64,000 nt of DNA from Erigeron canadensis. Taxonomy: Eukaryota; Streptophyta; Magnoliopsida; Asterales; Asteraceae. The translations under genes and the position numbers were made by a program. The notes beneath the pieces were generated by a model. It ran no database searches. It was not told the DNA's origin and worked only from the letters and a program-made list of their open reading frames with translations. This document shows, in pieces, positions 48,501 to 60,135 of this stretch. How positions within the stretch are numbered: the first letter of the stretch is position 1; each line of letters opens with the position of its first letter. Where the stretch lies: the NCBI RefSeq assembly GCF_010389155.1, contig NC_057763.1:42762645-42826644 (forward strand), read 5' to 3'.

Positions 48501-50111
48501 AAAAATTTAATAATAACAAGCTGATAAGGGAACCACCATACAAAGTAATGGGTAAAACTAACATGCACCAAACAGATGCTAATCACCATTCTTGAAAGCA
48601 AGGATTGCTCACATATGCTCATAGTGGACATTAACATAGGTCTATTCAGACAACAATACATCAAAAATACTTCAAGCTGAAGTGATACATTAAATACTTT
48701 TACCCGAGAGTGAGCACATGAGTAATTTAGGCTTGAGAAAAAGTTAACTATCAAAAAGTTCTTATATAAAATACAGGGCTACATGAACGCCAAAAATATT
48801 TCACCTTACTTCTGACATTTAGATGTATGAAAAATTATTAAGAAAATTTGTCTACAACTACTTACCTGCTTGCGGTGATAAGACTCTGGATGCAGCTCCG
48901 AAACAATAGCCACCGGGACCTCAAAAAGATCGGGTTCGGTAGAACATTCTTCCTTGAGAAAAAGATGACTCAGTATACATATCAGGCTCAATAAAGAACT
49001 TAGAATATAAAAACACAGACGTATATATATACCAATATAATTTCACTTTCTTTCTAGGTATCTAGCTAATCTAGGCATTACACATTTACATTTTCACACA
49101 AGCATATAACTCACCAAAACTCTGGTTCAACAATTAAAGAAGATAGGTCTGCAACAGATTACCTGCTTATAGTTGTAATAAGAGTTGTAAGACACGTAAT
49201 GCTGATCCGAAACAAAAGTCACAGGGACCTCAAAAAAATCAGTTGTGGTAGGATATTCTTCCTTGTCCACATAGCTTGAATTCAAATAGCTATTTTCATA
49301 AGCCTCTTCTATTGCCGCACGAAAATCATCAGGCTTGCAGCCATATAACTGAGTCTGTCCCTGAAAACTAAACCAAAAAATTTAAGTTCATCATATAATC
49401 TGTCTCCTTTAACACATTAGCTCATATACACAATTTTACATTTATATAAGCATTAAAGTACAAACCTTTCCATACACTCCAAAAACGGAAATATCATTCC
49501 ATCCTTCACCCATGCATAATCCTAACATCAAAACATTCTAAATCACCATTTCACGTATAAACAATAACTAAGTTCTCATAAACAAATATATAAAAAGGTA
49601 GGGAACAAAAAAGGACTACCCTTTGGCCTTTCTTCGAATACCCATAAAACATAACACAAACAGTACCAGGAACACAAGCATTCAATACAGCTTTAGGAGC
49701 TTCATGAATCGGATCAATGACAATAGCGGGCCAAGCGGGATACCTATTCGAGCATTTGGCCCAAACAATATCACCAGCAAGAAAATCTTGAAGGCCATTA
49801 GCCCCTTTCAAATCCTTCTTACATCTATCCACGTTATCACTACTCAACAACTTGGGTTTCTTTGATACCGATTCCCTATCGATATACCGATTACTCCAAT
49901 GCCAAGAATTATCACCATTATTATTAGTACTAAAATCTAAAAACTGAGTATTATTGTTATCATAAATAATAGTATTGGTATAGTAAGAACCAGGTAAACA
50001 ATCTGCATCTGAATAACTATAGTAAAATTCTTCACTTTCAGCTGCTGCTTCTTCTTTCAATTCGCAACGTTTGATATTCGGCATTTTGGATCTCACAGTC
50101 TGTTTTATCAT
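42558..50111 (-). CDS. Trithorax-like histone H3 lysine methyltransferase (ATX3/4/5 type)
   Basis: Twenty-four exons close in frame to about 950 residues. Exons: 50111-49620, 49521-49466, 49367-49163, 48952-48866, 48067-47942, 47854-47786, 47695-47627, 47564-47473, 47398-47306, 47171-47036, 46852-46771, 46653-46554, 46369-46245, 45922-45777, 45682-45578, 45422-45358, 45192-44976, 44889-44803, 44498-44442, 44372-44283, 43775-43689, 43492-43418, 42959-42859, 42648-42558. Domains in order: PWWP (from about 112; DIVWAKC, YPAWPA), PHD (about 330-384; CGICKKIW...YYCPEC), second PHD plus extended PHD (about 517-690; CAICRWDED, CCLCPIKGGALKPTD, CVICKQVHG), SET (about 810-930; GKSAIHGWGLFA, YHGEQVRG, NHSCMPNC) and post-SET (CLCRAPNC). 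FYRN/FYRC domains are absent, which separates it from ATX1/2. Catalytic and AdoMet-binding motifs are intact. Likely role: H3K4 methylation. Peculiar: a tandem exon duplication and one GC-AG intron. Confidence 0.94.
43368..43384. repeat. (TA)n microsatellite in an ATX-like intron
   Basis: About eight TA units in the intron between the exons ending at 43418 and 42959. Confidence 0.8.
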
Positions 50112-50549
50112 ATTTTGTTGTTTAATTACAACAACGGATGTTCATCAAAAACCCTAATTTCATGCCCCGATATTAATCCCCAATAGGTACAAAATTAATC
50201 GAATTTGGGATTTAGATTCTCTATTTGACAACAAAACCCTAACTGATGAAAATGGAGAGGGTGATTTTTCAATTAAGCGGATTGAAAATGTTCGGATAAA
50301 TTAGGGATTGAATTGCGAAATCAAGAAATTGCTTGAAGTGAGATTAACGATAGAAATGGAGCTCGTATTGTGTGTGTGTGGGTGGGTGGGTGGGTGTGTG
50401 TAAACGGAGGGACAGAGCGAGAAATGAAGATTGAAAATGGTGGCAGTTTGGATGAAAATCAAAACGTTCAGACGCAAATACCAAAATATACTACTGTAAT
50501 GGTAAAAGACTACTATATGTACTTTTTCCCATTTTCATATTTCTATTTT
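50112..50549 (-). promoter_or_regulatory. 5' leader and proximal promoter of the ATX-like gene
   Basis: About 440 bp separate the start codon from the LTR of the retrotransposon. The leader-side half contains two CCCTAA-type elements in gene orientation reversed (AACCCTAA near 50150 and 50234). A perfect four-run G tract lies at 50380-50394. No clear TATA box is visible, as is common for housekeeping chromatin genes. Confidence 0.45.
50380..50394 (+). promoter_or_regulatory. Potential G-quadruplex in the ATX-like promoter
   Basis: GGGTGGGTGGGTGGG, four G3 runs with single-T loops, is embedded in a GT-rich microsatellite (50369-50400) about 270 bp upstream of the start codon. The G-rich strand is the template strand for the gene. 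Confidence 0.55.
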
Positions 50550-50754
50550 TGTTGCGAAGCTATAAAAAAGAAACAATAAAGAATAAAGAAAGACAAGAGA
50601 AGTAGAGATAATGAATAAAGCCATAATTAACATCACTAATACATATGTTTATATAGATACAAAGGAAGAGTCTTCTCCAATAAATAAATCTCTAAATACA
50701 ATACAAATATTTAGTTACCATATATGGACATTCATCTAATATTTATTCATAATA
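50550..50754 (-). repeat. LTR (3' LTR in element orientation)
   Basis: Starts TGTTGCGAAGC on the + strand and ends ATTCATAATA. It adjoins the polypurine tract at 50755-50765. Confidence 0.85.
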
Positions 50755-53700
50755 CTCCCCCTTGGATGTCCATCGACTAAAAACATTATGCCTCGTTAAA
50801 ACCTTACTAGATAAAACCCAATGGGACAAAATTCTAGTGAAGCGAAAAAAGTACATAATTCTTTTGATACGCTTGGGGATGTTGCCTCGTTAAAAACCTT
50901 GACAGGAAAACCCAGTGGGACAAAGCCTTGCTCAAGGAAAAAAGAGTGCAACGCGTATCTTCTCCCCCTCATGATCACATCGCTTAAAAATTCTCATTAT
51001 TACCAAATGTTTTCAATGCTTGACATATGAAGTATCTTAACAATATAAATTTAATTGCTTCTCGTACAAATGAAATCCTCAAATATTAGACTCTTCACAT
51101 ATATTCACATACCATGTTTGAGGATTAGTAATACATCATGCATCTTATTTAAGTACATCCTCGTACTTCATGAGTTACACATTGCAAATAAACTCAATGT
51201 AAATGATGTATAATCCATGTTTGAACTGCGAGAATAATTAGTGTTTCAATACCAATAATGTGATCATTATCTAAAAAGTCATAAAAGGGGCATTTTAAGC
51301 ATCAAGTGACCTCATAATAATCAGCGTCATTTATTATTAATATCAAATATATTTATTATCTTTCTCTCTTATTTGTCATGATGTACATTGATTCATTCTT
51401 AAGATATTAAATTCTTAAATCAAACCTTATCTTTCATCTCCCATTCATTAATTCAATCACCCTTGAACACTCTCTCAGAGTTTCATTGATATTCAAATCA
51501 TAAAAAATGCATGAAATTTATATCATAACCAAATCCAGATTTCTTTATAAAGTTCAACCATAGTAATTTCAACGACAAACAATATTCTCGAGAATTTCCA
51601 CACGTGTTTCAATCATTTTTAATCACGGGACATGCTTCATGCATTTTAAATTTCTCATGGAATCTCAATTTCAAATGAGCTCTATTTTTATATACTAGGC
51701 GCGAATCAATACTTTCCCATTTTGCCAGACTTTTATTTAGCTGCTTCCACCAAATTCTTCAATCTCAAGTGCTTGGACTTCAGTCTCAAACTAATAGCGT
51801 TTTTTCATCTTTGGCCAATTTTCCATATCATATCAATTTGTGCATGCATGCTTTCAAGATCCTCACAATTTTCATACTCTTAGCGCTATCATATTCAATC
51901 AATCTCGACGTCGTTTTTTATTTTCGATTCCATATAAGTCTCTAGACATGTCACAACTCATTGAGATCTCATTATTTCTAGGTACCCGGGGTTCTCAAAA
52001 ACCTTCATGTCTAGTTTTTCATCATCAATCTCTTTTGGGGTCTTTCTACCTCGACTTTGACCATATTAATTTTATGCTCCTTTTAATTCGAGGATTTAAT
52101 TTTGGAATCGACTTTTCTATCGCTCATTATCAATCGGAGCATAAGCAGCTTTTTTTGGTCAATTATCATTGCTGGCAATTACTAAATATTCTGAATGAGT
52201 TATCCCACAAACTTTAAGATTATATTCATTGGTGTGAAGATCTTTGATAATTCATTCTTATTTCTTTACCTGCTTTTCACTTTCCCTAATGTTGGGAACA
52301 TCTCCCCCTAATGTTAGAAAAACTAAATCATGTCAATGAAAAACTTAAGCCATAAACAAATATCTCAACGATGGATTTATTGAATACGTACACCTCTTTC
52401 ATGTTTCAACTCATACCCAAAACAGCCATACTAATGTCTAGTTAAATCAGACCGTTTCGAACTGAATCAAAGCATGAGGCTAGACATTTCCAAGGCACGT
52501 CTATTTTCCCAACATTATTTCCAACATTCATTAAAGTCTCATCTTTGTGCGTTGTGGTGGAGCAACTTAATCATATATTGCACATTCAAAACTTTTATGA
52601 GACATGTGGTTTCTGACCATAAACCAATTTCAATGGGGAGGAACACTATTGACATGATGCGAGTTCATATTATTGCATGTTACATAACATGGCCCCATAT
52701 CATATTCATTTTGCTCTAAATAATCATTATCAATTTAATCATCATTGCCAATACAATATGGAACATGCTCTCAATCTTACAAGATGAGCAATTAATTACG
52801 CAAACATCATGTTGCGACTTTGATGACTCATTTAGACGATGCATCGATTTTAAAACACTAAATGGTCAATATGGACAATGTATAGGCCTACTTACATCTC
52901 CTTTGCATATGTTCCAACAATTCAAAAAGATACAATCCTTATCGTACTTGGCATATACTTTCTTATAGAGCAATAAAGTACAATCCAAATAATCAATCGA
53001 AGAACCTTGTTGTTCTTTTACATATTTTGCATCATCATTGACCCGGAATGGTCCAACCGGTCATGCCAATTAATCAACTAATCAATGTCTATAAACTTTC
53101 ATTTAAACTCACATTTACTTTAATACAAGTCACATGTATTATCAAATCTCAAAACATTTTTGTCCAAACGAGTCACTATAAAACATCTCCGCAATATCTC
53201 AACGAAATACATATAACTCATCTTACATATATTTCATTGATAAATTAATCATATCAACATCTTGCCATGATACATATAAATCATACACTAGCAAATATCT
53301 TTAAGGAGCAATATAATAGGCTAACCTTTACATTCATTGATCAAAGTTCAGTATCGTTGCATGCGACCGAATACGTATATCCCAAATCTTATATATCGAT
53401 CATTATTTAAATTAATTTTGTAGATTGCATGTACTTGTAGTCTGCCTAACTTTTGACAAACGAAAAATAGACAGCAAGATCATCTCAAATATTCGAAACA
53501 TATATTTTAAAACCAATATAATGGTAGAAGAAAAATATATTATATGCATATGTTTAGACATGTAATAAACAACCACAATTACATGAATTTACTACTTATA
53601 ACTTTGACAAGTGGATCTCACTTTCATCCATTAGTTTACCATATATTATGTGTAATATTCTTTTGCAAAACACCATGTTTTACTCTTATCATTATCATGA

Positions 53701-55013
53701 TCAAATAAAGTAAAACTCATTATCAACTTAACTCATAAAACTGGCATGTTAACTACATAAGCAATGAGAATCTAAAACTATTAGTTTATATTGTCATTTA
53801 CTCTACACATCCCACCCAAGGAGTTTAAAATTATAAGACATAAGTACAGAACTACTTGTTAACAAGTTAATGTTTAAAAGCAACAGTAAATTTAACATGC
53901 CGTAAAGTTTAAAAAAAAATCATACAATCATATAACAGGTGTATGATATAACTCACGCAATTAATATGATGCTTTATTTATTACTTAAGCACAAGCATAC
54001 AAGAGATTCTCTGTAGTATCATAACTTAGTATGATTCAAAAATTTCAATACTAAGAATACAGAGATATGTATTGTGTAAACCCAACACGATGCTTTATAT
54101 AATAATCAAACAAAATTAAGCATATTCGACAAAATCGGCGCAACTAAATATAGGTTTTAATACTGCATGCTTTATATAAATATGAACCATAAATTTCAAT
54201 ATAAAACTAACATAATATTCGCATATTAAGCTTTGAATCTATATGATATAAACTAAAGTAAATTCTTTTATTTATTATTTTTTTTCTTTATCAGATGGCC
54301 ACATATATAAGATAAGCATAGAAAATTGCCACATATATTTGCATGCAAACTACAAATAATATATCATTAGTTCGATTAAATTGTAGTATGTAGGATAGTG
54401 TAGCTGATAAAGATTTAAGGTCAAAAATTGTACCTCAATTTTGGAAGGTAATACAATATTCGTTTGCCTTATCCCTCGAAGCCGTCGATAAATCCGTACA
54501 AACCAAAAAAATTGTATTACTCACATACCTTTTGAACTACCTCGATTCAGAGATCTCCCTTGTCTCCATGATATCTATACCCAGATTTAATATATAAAAC
54601 TATTTCTTTAATTATAAATCTCACTCAAGTTATCAAATCGATAACCACCTTCGTAATTTATAAAATTGAAACCAATAGTTAAAAAAAATAAAAACAATAA
54701 CTGATCTATCTTCATAAATCTTAAATCTTCAAATAAAAAAAATATGTATGATCAAGTTTAAATATTACTAATACATGATGCCTCATCAATTAGATAACAT
54801 ACTTGTTTTCAGAGATTTATAGCATGAAACATAACAGAAAAAAATTTTGGTCTTGTCTTTGCATACTCCAATCGTGGGTAATGATATAAAAAGAAAATCA
54901 CAAAGATTTAAAAACACTTAAGTAAATAACCAGTCACCGATCGAATGAATAGTTCTTAAAAAATATTGTCGGCAAGAAAAATATTTTAGGGTTAGAGACT
55001 CGTGCTGATAACA

Positions 55014-55210
55014 TGTTGTGAAACTATAAAAAAGAAACAATAAAGAAGACAAGAGAAGTAGAAACAATGGAGAAATCTATAATTAACATCACCAATACAT
55101 ATGTTTATATAGATACAAAGGAAGAGTCTTCTCCAATAAACAAATCTCTAAATACAATACAAATATCTAGTTACCATATATGGACATCCATCTAATATTT
55201 ATTCATAATA
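55014..55210 (-). repeat. LTR (5' LTR in element orientation)
   Basis: Starts TGTTGTGAAAC on the + strand and ends ATTCATAATA. It adjoins the primer-binding-site-like sequence just left of 55014. It is about 8 bp shorter than its partner because of an AATAAAGA-type deletion. Confidence 0.85.
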
Positions 55211-55215
55211 ATTTT

Positions 55216-56968
55216 GAATTTTTGCATGATAATTATATTTCTAACACCATTTAATTTAATGGTTTTTTTTATTATTTTTTTTAACAGCGATTTAGTAGTT
55301 AGTAATTAGCAGTTAGCATTCGAGACACCACAGTGACATCCAATTGGGCTAACATCCCTCACGCAAATGCGCTCACGCCTTTGAAAAATTTTTACTAGCA
55401 ATTATCCGATTAGAATATGAGGAGGAATTAAAAACATATAAATTTATCTTTATATAATATGTAAAACCAGTTGACCTTTATTTGAAGAAAATTTAATTCA
55501 CAAAATTTATTATTTCATAAATGATAAACTTAAGTTAAATCCATAGTTACTGAAAAAACGTTTTAAAGTTATACTAAATCTCAAAAATCAAAATTAATTC
55601 ATCATAGGTATGATTATTGTAAAGTTCAAGTAACTAAAAAAAATAAGAAATGAATCTCTCAATAACTATAAAAGAGTCACTTAAAATTATTTTATAAAAA
55701 AGTCACAAATCATTATATGAAAAATCACTTTTAATTATAATTTTTAGATGGTTTTGATGACCTCAACTTCCTTTTTTATAAATTCTTACTAAATTTCTTT
55801 AGTTAAATATAATAGCACTCCGTTTGATTTAATTATTTTCAAAAGATTTACTTCAGTCTACTTCTTAATTATTTTACTTTTTTAAAAACGACTACATCAT
55901 CCTATTTTACTATCATAATAATAACCTCTATGAAGACACATTTTTGAATTTATTTGACATGCATCAATAAAATATTTCATATTGACATCGTAATAAAGTA
56001 TCTTTTACAACAAGATCATTTTATTGGTCTGGTACTTTTAGAATAATAATTAAATCATCTAAAATTATATTTAGAATTATTATATATTTAATGAATTTCT
56101 TTTTATGAACTTTAAACAACTAAATGAATTGTATTAACATTCACATATGCATAAATGTCACGGGACTTCAAAATAGAAATACAACGATATAAACAAATAA
56201 TATATAAGTACATGAATAAAAATAGATATTATAAAAAAATGCACTATAATCATTCAGTTTAAGCCTTTAAAATATAATAAAGGGTACCCAAATAAAATGA
56301 TGGAGATGATGGTGGTGGTATAGTTATTAATGTAATAATAATTTATGTAAAAGAGGGTATTGTAGTTAATTTAAAAGTTAAAAAATGTATGTTATAAGTT
56401 ATTTCATTAAGAGCATTGAATATTACTTAATTGGGTGTATGAAATAGTTGTTTGTCTAGGAGTGTGTTAAACTTTTATGGTACTTGTCTTTGAAAAGGAG
56501 AGATAGTTTGCTTAAAAAAAATATATAAATATGAGTAAAATATAAACTTACTACTAAGTATTACCAATACAAACATGAAATTGTTTTTAGACAGAAAAAA
56601 ACAAAATAAAAAAAACATTATATCCATCTAAAGAAAAGTGTGAGATTTATATTTTAGATTGTTCTAGATAATATTCACTTTTGAGAATAAAATTTTAAAA
56701 TGTCAATATTTTTTTTATTCTTATTTTTAACCATAATGTCCTTAATACTTCGTACACAGTTACATTTTAAAACCATTTACTAAAAAATAATGATAAAAAT
56801 GTAGTAAAAAAAAGTAAAGGTGGTGTTATCAAATACCTAAATTGAATGAAATACCCGTCACATCTTAATTTTTAGATGTTTGTTATATAATGAATAAATA
56901 ATTGGTCATTCATAATTTTAATGAATTAAAATATTAATTTGTGAGAAAGATTTCACACAATGGTAGGT
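55216..56968. other. AT-rich intergenic spacer
   Basis: No gene is recognised. 55290-55400 is a less AT-rich fragment of unknown origin. The remainder is AT-rich with many homopolymer runs. Confidence 0.5.
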
Positions 56969-57755
56969 AACACTGTAACAACCGCCTTAGAAATAATTTA
57001 AATAAATCCATGATATGTTCTAGTTTCGAATATGTGCTCACATGAAGGTCTATTCAATCTTAAATCTTGAATTATAAGACGAGTCTATGGTCTATTGTGA
57101 TAAGAATATTAGGTTTCCAGACGTAAGCGATTGTATTCAAGAAATTCTAGTCCGAAAATGTTTCATTTAGACTCTACATTTATTAGAATCATTAATTAAG
57201 GGAAAACTATAAAAGGGTTAGAAAACCCCATTTTTCCACTTCTTCACCATTTTCTCCCCATCTCACCTCTCTCTCTCTCTAAAAACACACACATACATTC
57301 ACCATCTTCACCCACAAAAATTCATCATTTGATTTTGAGTTGTTAAACCAAGATTTCTTGCATTTTTAGCTTCCTTGTGATAATCAAAACATATTTCTAG
57401 CATCGATTTTCAGGTAACCACAACAAATTTCAAGATTTTCATCAAAATAAAAGTTTACTTTTCAAGTGTATGTTCTTGATGATTTGGTCCATTTTTGGTG
57501 TAAAAATCGTGTTTAAAGTTAGTGGGGTTTGTGTCTAAAAGTGGTTAGTAACCTTTTCGTGATCAAATTTGGGTCGTAAACATGTCTTAATCTTCAAAAC
57601 CCTCGTTTTTGTTTGAACAGTCCCAAATTCGTCCTAAAAACACTTAAAACGAATTTAGTATCCTAGAAACGAATTTAAGTCTTCCAAAACGAAGTTAAGC
57701 TTCAAAACGAACTTAGCAAACGAACTTAAGCTCCAAACAAACTTAAGTCCTCAAA

Positions 57756-58067
57756 CGAATTTAAGGTCTATCTTCGTTCAGATACACCTTACGAATTTAA
57801 GGTCTATCTTCGTTCAGATACACCTTACGAATTTAAGGTCTATCTTCGTTCAGATACACCTTACGAATTTAAGGTCTATCTTCGTTCAGATACACCTTAC
57901 GAATTTAAGGTCTATCTTCGTTCAGATACACCTTACGAATTTAAAGTCTATCTTCGTTCAGATACACCTTACGAATTTAAGGTCTATCTTCGTTCAGATA
58001 CACCTTACGAATTTAAAGTCTATCTTCGTTCAGATACACCTTACGAATTTAAAGTCTATTTTCGTTA
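57756..58067 (+). repeat. 36-bp minisatellite, about 8.7 units
   Basis: Head-to-tail units of CGAATTTAAGGTCTATCTTC followed by GTTCAGATACACCTTA are nearly identical, with an AAGGTC/AAAGTC variant. The period is a multiple of three, so one + frame is open throughout as a 12-residue repeat (YEFKVYLRSDTP) and closes with TAG after the last unit. No ATG was found to open it. Confidence 0.92.
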
Positions 58068-58549
58068 GTTGTAGAAATCAGATTTTATACTTAGTTGTAA
58101 TCCAAGTCTATCATGTACAAGGAAACCCTAATTAAGGTATAATCAAGACATATTCGATCTTGTTTATCAAAGTGCGAGTTCAAAGACGTTCATTACGAGT
58201 CTAGTGTATGAAAAACACTGTTGAGTCAAACGTTTAAAGATCTTTAGTGAACCAAATCATCAGTACATCAAGGACACTTAGTGAATAAATAATCACGAGA
58301 ACTAATACATGTATCCATCTATGCTCAATGGTTTGTGATTAGGTTGACATCAAGACATACTTGGATTCGAGTAGATATATTTTACTATATCTGTGCTTAT
58401 ACTCTGTGCTCGCAGAACTACGTTGTAGCAGATCACTGTGAGTCTTCGTAGCCCCTTTTTCTTTACTTATTTCGGGGTGAAAGGAATACTACTCATGCTT
58501 TTATACATGCCGTAACTACTTTTACTACTCTTCGGCTATTTGACTACTT

Positions 58550-58760
58550 GATACTACTAGCCGGTCCTATTGAGGATTGTGTGCGCTCTATTGATACTAT
58601 TAGCCGGTCCTATTGAGGATTGTGTGTGCTCTATTGATACTACTAGCCGGTCCTATTGAGGATTGTGTGTGCTCTATTGATACTATTGGCCGGTCCTATT
58701 GAGGATTGTGTGTGCTCTATTGGTACTATTAGCCGGTCCTATCGAGGATTGTGAGTGCTC
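58550..58760 (+). repeat. 43-bp minisatellite, five units
   Basis: Units read AGCCGGTCCTATTGAGGATT then GTGTGTGCTCTATTGATACTATT. They are homologous, in reverse orientation, to the array at 8226-8452 in the other solo LTR. Confidence 0.9.
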
Positions 58761-59234
58761 GCTTACTTATGTGCAAGTTGGTCACTAGCCACTACATACT
58801 ACTTTACACTTGAGATCCATTGACGACATAAAATGCTTTTATACTACTTGTTTATACCCAAACCTACGAACTCACCAACCTTTGTGTTGACTCTTTTAAG
58901 TATTCCTTTCAGGTAATCAGGCTAATCGTGGCTATGAGTGGTAGCATGGGACTATTAGCAGACTTCAGGATTTAGGGTTGGAGTTTGCATGCTTGTACTT
59001 TGTGGTTGGTGGCAATATGCCCAATCGTATCCCCTGCGTGGGACTTTTCGTACTTGATTTGATCATCTTTGTTGAACTTGTGTGTAATAACTACTACTAT
59101 GCTTGTTTGGTTATGAAATTGACTATTTATGTTTATTCTAAGCACTCATTTAGTATTCCTATGTAACATCAATGTGCGCGTGTGCTTTATCTTACATCCC
59201 GAGTTTTCCGCCGCTGTCGGGGTGTTACAAACAC

Positions 59235-59896
59235 CACCATTACTTCAAACATAAGGGTGGATTATTTAGGCAGTTTATAAACAATCAAGTTAACCAGTAC
59301 AAAACATTTTCCAAAAAACAAATTTTATTGATATTTAATTTTATATCATTATTATATAACGATATAACAAACAATTCTTACAAAACCATATACAATTAAA
59401 CCAAATTTATAATAATAATATCATAATTTTTTAGCTCACATTATCTATATTGTTTGATACAAAATATTTATTTTAAATATTATTGTATGTCTACATGTTT
59501 TATCTATAAATACTAATATTATAAAAATTTAATATATTTATCTCACGTATTATGCGGAAAAATAATCTAGTACACCAACAAAGTAAAGTTTTAAATCTAT
59601 TAAGTTAAAGGTAACAACTTTAAATCATAAAATTAGTACTAGTATGTGTGCTAACGCATTTGACTTAGTATTATTTATAATTAATTTAATGAAATTAATT
59701 TTTAATAAATGTACATGACATAAAAGACGCTAAATACGATTAAAATAAAAACAAGTAAGCAAAAGTCTAAGATGTAATATAAATATCCTCACTTAATTTA
59801 TATAAAATGTAAATAGTACTGGAAATTATTTTTTATAAGAGATTATGAATAATCATAAGTATAGATTATTTACCAATATGTGTAGGGAAAAGTGAA
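59235..59896. other. AT-rich spacer
   Basis: No gene or defined repeat was recognised between the solo LTR and the MITE. Confidence 0.5.
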
Positions 59897-60064
59897 TATA
59901 AGGTTGTCCGGCACCTAAGTTTAGGTGTGAAACCCTTCACATACAATTTTTTTTAATATTTCTTGATTAATGAATAAATGTTTGGGCTCCCATGAATTTT
60001 ATGGATTAAAAAAAACAATATGTGAGTGTTCTACACCTAAGCTTAGGTACCTAACAGCCTTATA
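59897..60064. mobile_element. MITE related to 40500-40654
   Basis: Begins TATAAGGTTGTCCGGCACC and ends AGGTACCTAACAGCCTTATA, so the termini are inverted repeats. The internal TAAGTTTAGGTGTGAAACCC and ACACCTAAGCTTAGGTACC extend the inverted similarity to about 40 bp per side. The end motif TATRAGGYTGT is shared with the other copy. Confidence 0.75.
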
Positions 60065-60135
60065 TTCCCATCCCCGATATGTGTAAATTAAACATGCATA
60101 TATCACTGTTAGTTACATTTAAGTATTTAACACTT

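Larger units (their letters stand above)
50550..55210 (-). mobile_element. Decayed Copia-like LTR retrotransposon with ATTTT target-site duplication
   Basis: Two direct repeats of about 200 bp (50550-50754 and 55014-55210) are flanked by the 5-bp duplicate ATTTT (50545-50549 and 55211-55215). On the minus strand the left LTR is preceded by a polypurine tract CCAAGGGGGAG, and the right LTR is followed by TGTTATCAGCACGAG, a primer-binding-site-like sequence resembling tRNA-Met type sites of plant Copia elements. The 4.26-kb interior has no long frame. On the minus strand, AACATTAGGGGGAGAT near 52300 and broken frames around 51900-52150 look like remains of Copia pol, so the coding part has decayed. 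The LTRs differ by a scatter of substitutions and small indels, suggesting moderate age. Confidence 0.85.
56974..59229 (+). mobile_element. Solo LTR, about 2.26 kb, with AACAC target-site duplication
   Basis: The element starts TGTAACAACCGCC and ends GTCGGGGTGTTACA. It is flanked by the 5-bp duplicate AACAC (56969-56973 and 59230-59234). TATAAAAG at about 57208 followed by a C/T-rich leader with CTCTCTCTCTCT (57265-57280) gives a promoter on the + strand. The right end, with CGAGTTTTCCGCC and GCTTTATCTTACA, matches the reversed start of the solo LTR at 7940-10078. No gag, pol or partner LTR is seen. It carries two tandem arrays, listed separately. A short open frame at 58978-59166 lies in the LTR and has no recognisable motif. 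Confidence 0.85.

Noticed and set aside
58550..58760. CRISPR-like appearance of regular repeats
   Set aside because: The units are contiguous with no unique spacers, in a plant LTR; they are an ordinary minisatellite.
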